Assembly (NCBI GenBank): GCA_913054495.1
Contig: CAJXIY010000019.1
Span: 1-35,949 of the forward strand
Direction of reading: 5' to 3'
Source: an uncultured Gammaproteobacteria bacterium
GTDB taxonomy: Bacteria; Pseudomonadota; Gammaproteobacteria; Pseudomonadales; Pseudohongiellaceae
Length of the DNA stretch: 35,949 bases
Below the pieces are notes generated by a model. The model worked only from the letters and a program-made list of their open reading frames with translations. It searched no databases and was not told where the DNA came from. Made by a program: the position numbers and the translations under genes. This document shows, piece by piece, positions 34,236-35,949 of this stretch; position 1 is the stretch's first letter; the number at the start of each line of letters is the position of its first letter.

Positions 34236-35949
34236 TCAGTTTTCGAATTCTACCACCTCGAAGATACTGCTGAAGTCATCGGTCCAGAGGGGCCCGGGTG
34301 TCGGCATCGGTTCTTCGTCCTGATGTACCGCCTCGGTGTGGAGGAAAGCCTGATTGTTCGTCAACAGTACCCAATCGGTGGAATCGACGAAGCGGCTATC
34401 GCTAGAGTAGTTCTCAATGTAGATGGCATGCATGCCCACGGCTTCGGCAAGGCGCGCCACGATGGGAATCAGGTCCACATAACGGTTGGTGACGTGGAGG
34501 GCGAGGATGCCGTCTGGCTGCAGATGTCGGAAGTAGGTTTGAAAGCTTTCCTGAGTCAGCAGGTGTATGGGGATGGCATCACAGCTGAAGGCATCGATGG
34601 CGAGAATGTCGAATCGTTGACCCTCACCGGAGCTGAGTTGGCGCTCAAGCACGATGCGTGCATCCCCCGGGAAGACTTGGATATCTGCTCCTCGAGAGAT
34701 TGCATCCGCCAGGAAACTAAAGCGTTCCCGCGCCCATTGCACCACCAGGGGATTGAGTTCGTAGAAGCGTATGTCGTCCGCGATGCCCCCTCGCGTCTCA
34801 CCACATAGGATTGATCTACTTGCTCAGCATCGATGCGGGTGTTGGCATAGGCGGCCAGAGTTCCCACTCCCAGGCCAACGACGCCGATGCGGAATTGACG
34901 GTCGGGATCGGCGCGTGCCGGATGATAATTGATGGCCACACCGATTCCCGTCTCGGGTCCATAGTACGTGGTCGGCCAGGTCGGGTGTTGCTGCAGTTGT
35001 ACGCCGTGTCGGATGCGGCCGTGGGTGAGGGAAAGTCGATGTCCGGAGCCGCCGACACCTCGCTCCTTGATCGCGAGTACGCCATAAAAGTTGCGCCCCC
35101 GCTCGACCATGCGGCGCTCGGTTTCAAGTACTTGCCAGCTCAGAGCTCCGGTCAGGGACAGCAAGCCCAGCGCCAGCACGGCGCTCGCTGCTAGCCTGGC
35201 GCCACCACGGCCCGAGCGCCACCACAAAGAGGGTGCTGCGTCCTGCCTGCGTCGCCAGATCTCGAGGACCAGTATCAACGCGGCAATGCCATAGGGGACG
35301 GTCCACAACATGCCCGCCTGCCAGGCGGCGAAGGTCGCGGCTAAATTGGAGCTGGGATTGCCGCCGATCCAGGTGCCGGCCAGGAACGAATAGGACGCGC
35401 CGATGACGATGGCCGCCAGCGCCGTGGTCCAGCAGAGTCCCGAGAGCACACGGGCTATGCGGCCTTTGCCAGCGCTGCCTTCGCTGCGAAAAAGCCTGGG
35501 CATCTGCACCAACACTACCAGTGCGTAACAGGCGACGAGGAGAATGTGGTACTCGTACAGGCCAGCGAAGATCGCTGGTGCCAGGATGGCGACGAACATG
35601 CCGCCGAGGGCACCACCGGCGGAAACCATGAGGAAGAAAAACGTCAGCTGACTTGGCGCCGGACGCAATCGCGCCAGCTCGCCGTGACAGCACATACAGC
35701 AGACAAACAGGGTCAGGGAGTATCCCAGCAGTTGATCTACGATGCCGAGATCGGTTCCCACGTAGAGCAGGCGCAGGGTGTTAATCAGAACCAGGGGCAG
35801 CAGCGCCGAGTACAGAGGTCGCAGGTACCAGCGATCGCTGTCGAAGCAGAGAATAAAGGTCAGCAAATAGAGACTGAGCGGGGTAATCCACAAGAAGGGA
35901 ACGGCGGCGATGTCCACGGACATCTGCTTCGTCGTCGCCATCAATAGAC
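34236..35949 (-). pseudogene. Fused MFS/spermidine synthase-like membrane protein, frameshifted and cut by the right edge
   Basis: The N-terminal half is membrane protein (DIAAVPFLWITPLSLYLLTF and several later helices). The C-terminal half is a spermidine-synthase-like SAM fold: VVGLGVGTLAAYA, then DIRFYELNPLVVQWARERF, GDARIVLERQL, FDILAIDAFSCDAIPIHLLT and GILALHVTNRYV. The gene is open at the window edge; the TTG at 35944 is inside the protein, since the family continues upstream of this helix. The frame changes at a run of five C (34786-34790, G on the coding strand). One extra G would join the two halves. Without it the protein ends in unrelated residues at 34556. These proteins are of unknown or varied function; polyamine synthesis is not certain. 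Sequence error at the homopolymer is likely. Confidence 0.8.

Overview
The window looks like a chromosomal segment of a Gammaproteobacterium, probably marine or otherwise free-living and respiratory. The reasons are a moderate GC content, the ydbH-ynbE-ydbL trio, periplasmic molybdenum and PQQ enzymes with Tat or Sec signals, and a palindrome carrying the GGGGTCAGAGTAAA motif of REP/RAYT-type elements. The species cannot be named from the sequence alone. There is no rRNA, tRNA, CRISPR, prophage or intact transposase.

Layout. 1-5.4 kb: a Tat-exported sulfite-oxidase-fold molybdoenzyme cut by the left edge, a DUF2214 membrane protein plus secreted COG4798-type methyltransferase pair, then an MHS-type MFS symporter followed by an FMN-dependent 2-hydroxyacid oxidase (a likely uptake/oxidation pair). 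5.4-8.6 kb: the ydbH-ynbE-ydbL cell-envelope operon. 8.9-13 kb: a Met/His-rich secreted protein of unknown function, a short gene with an in-frame TGA that reads as a SelW/Rdx-like selenoprotein, and a DUF5916 outer-membrane protein. 13-16.4 kb: a compact operon of a His-rich secreted TPR protein, soxC and a single-haem soxD. 16.6-19.1 kb: recQ, flanked by two related AT-rich palindromic motifs and followed on its upstream side by degenerate DNA. 19.1-26.4 kb: a third sulfite-oxidase-fold enzyme, a GMC oxidoreductase, an RlmI/K-like methyltransferase, an ICMT-like membrane methyltransferase, a secreted calcineurin-type phosphoesterase and an HSL-family esterase. 26.5-32.8 kb: a plus-strand catabolic-looking run (thiolase-like protein, PQQ dehydrogenase, SDR, frameshifted gap, SDR). 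32.8-35.9 kb: the palindromic element, an outer-membrane beta-barrel, an NTF2-like secreted protein, and a frameshifted fused MFS/spermidine synthase that runs off the right edge.

How the genes work together. Much of the window is periplasmic redox and alcohol, ester or hydroxyacid metabolism: three molybdopterin enzymes of one fold, a cytochrome c, a PQQ dehydrogenase, a GMC flavoenzyme, an FMN hydroxyacid oxidase and two SDRs.

The most notable hidden item is the 72-residue SelW/Rdx-like gene at 10409-10627. A TGA lies at the second redox position of a C-x-x-C motif (C-T-E-U) and the whole conserved C-terminal half follows in frame, so a conventional gene caller would miss it. Three reading-frame breaks (two in gap, one in the spermidine-synthase-like gene) are either real decay or sequence errors; the evidence for each is given separately.
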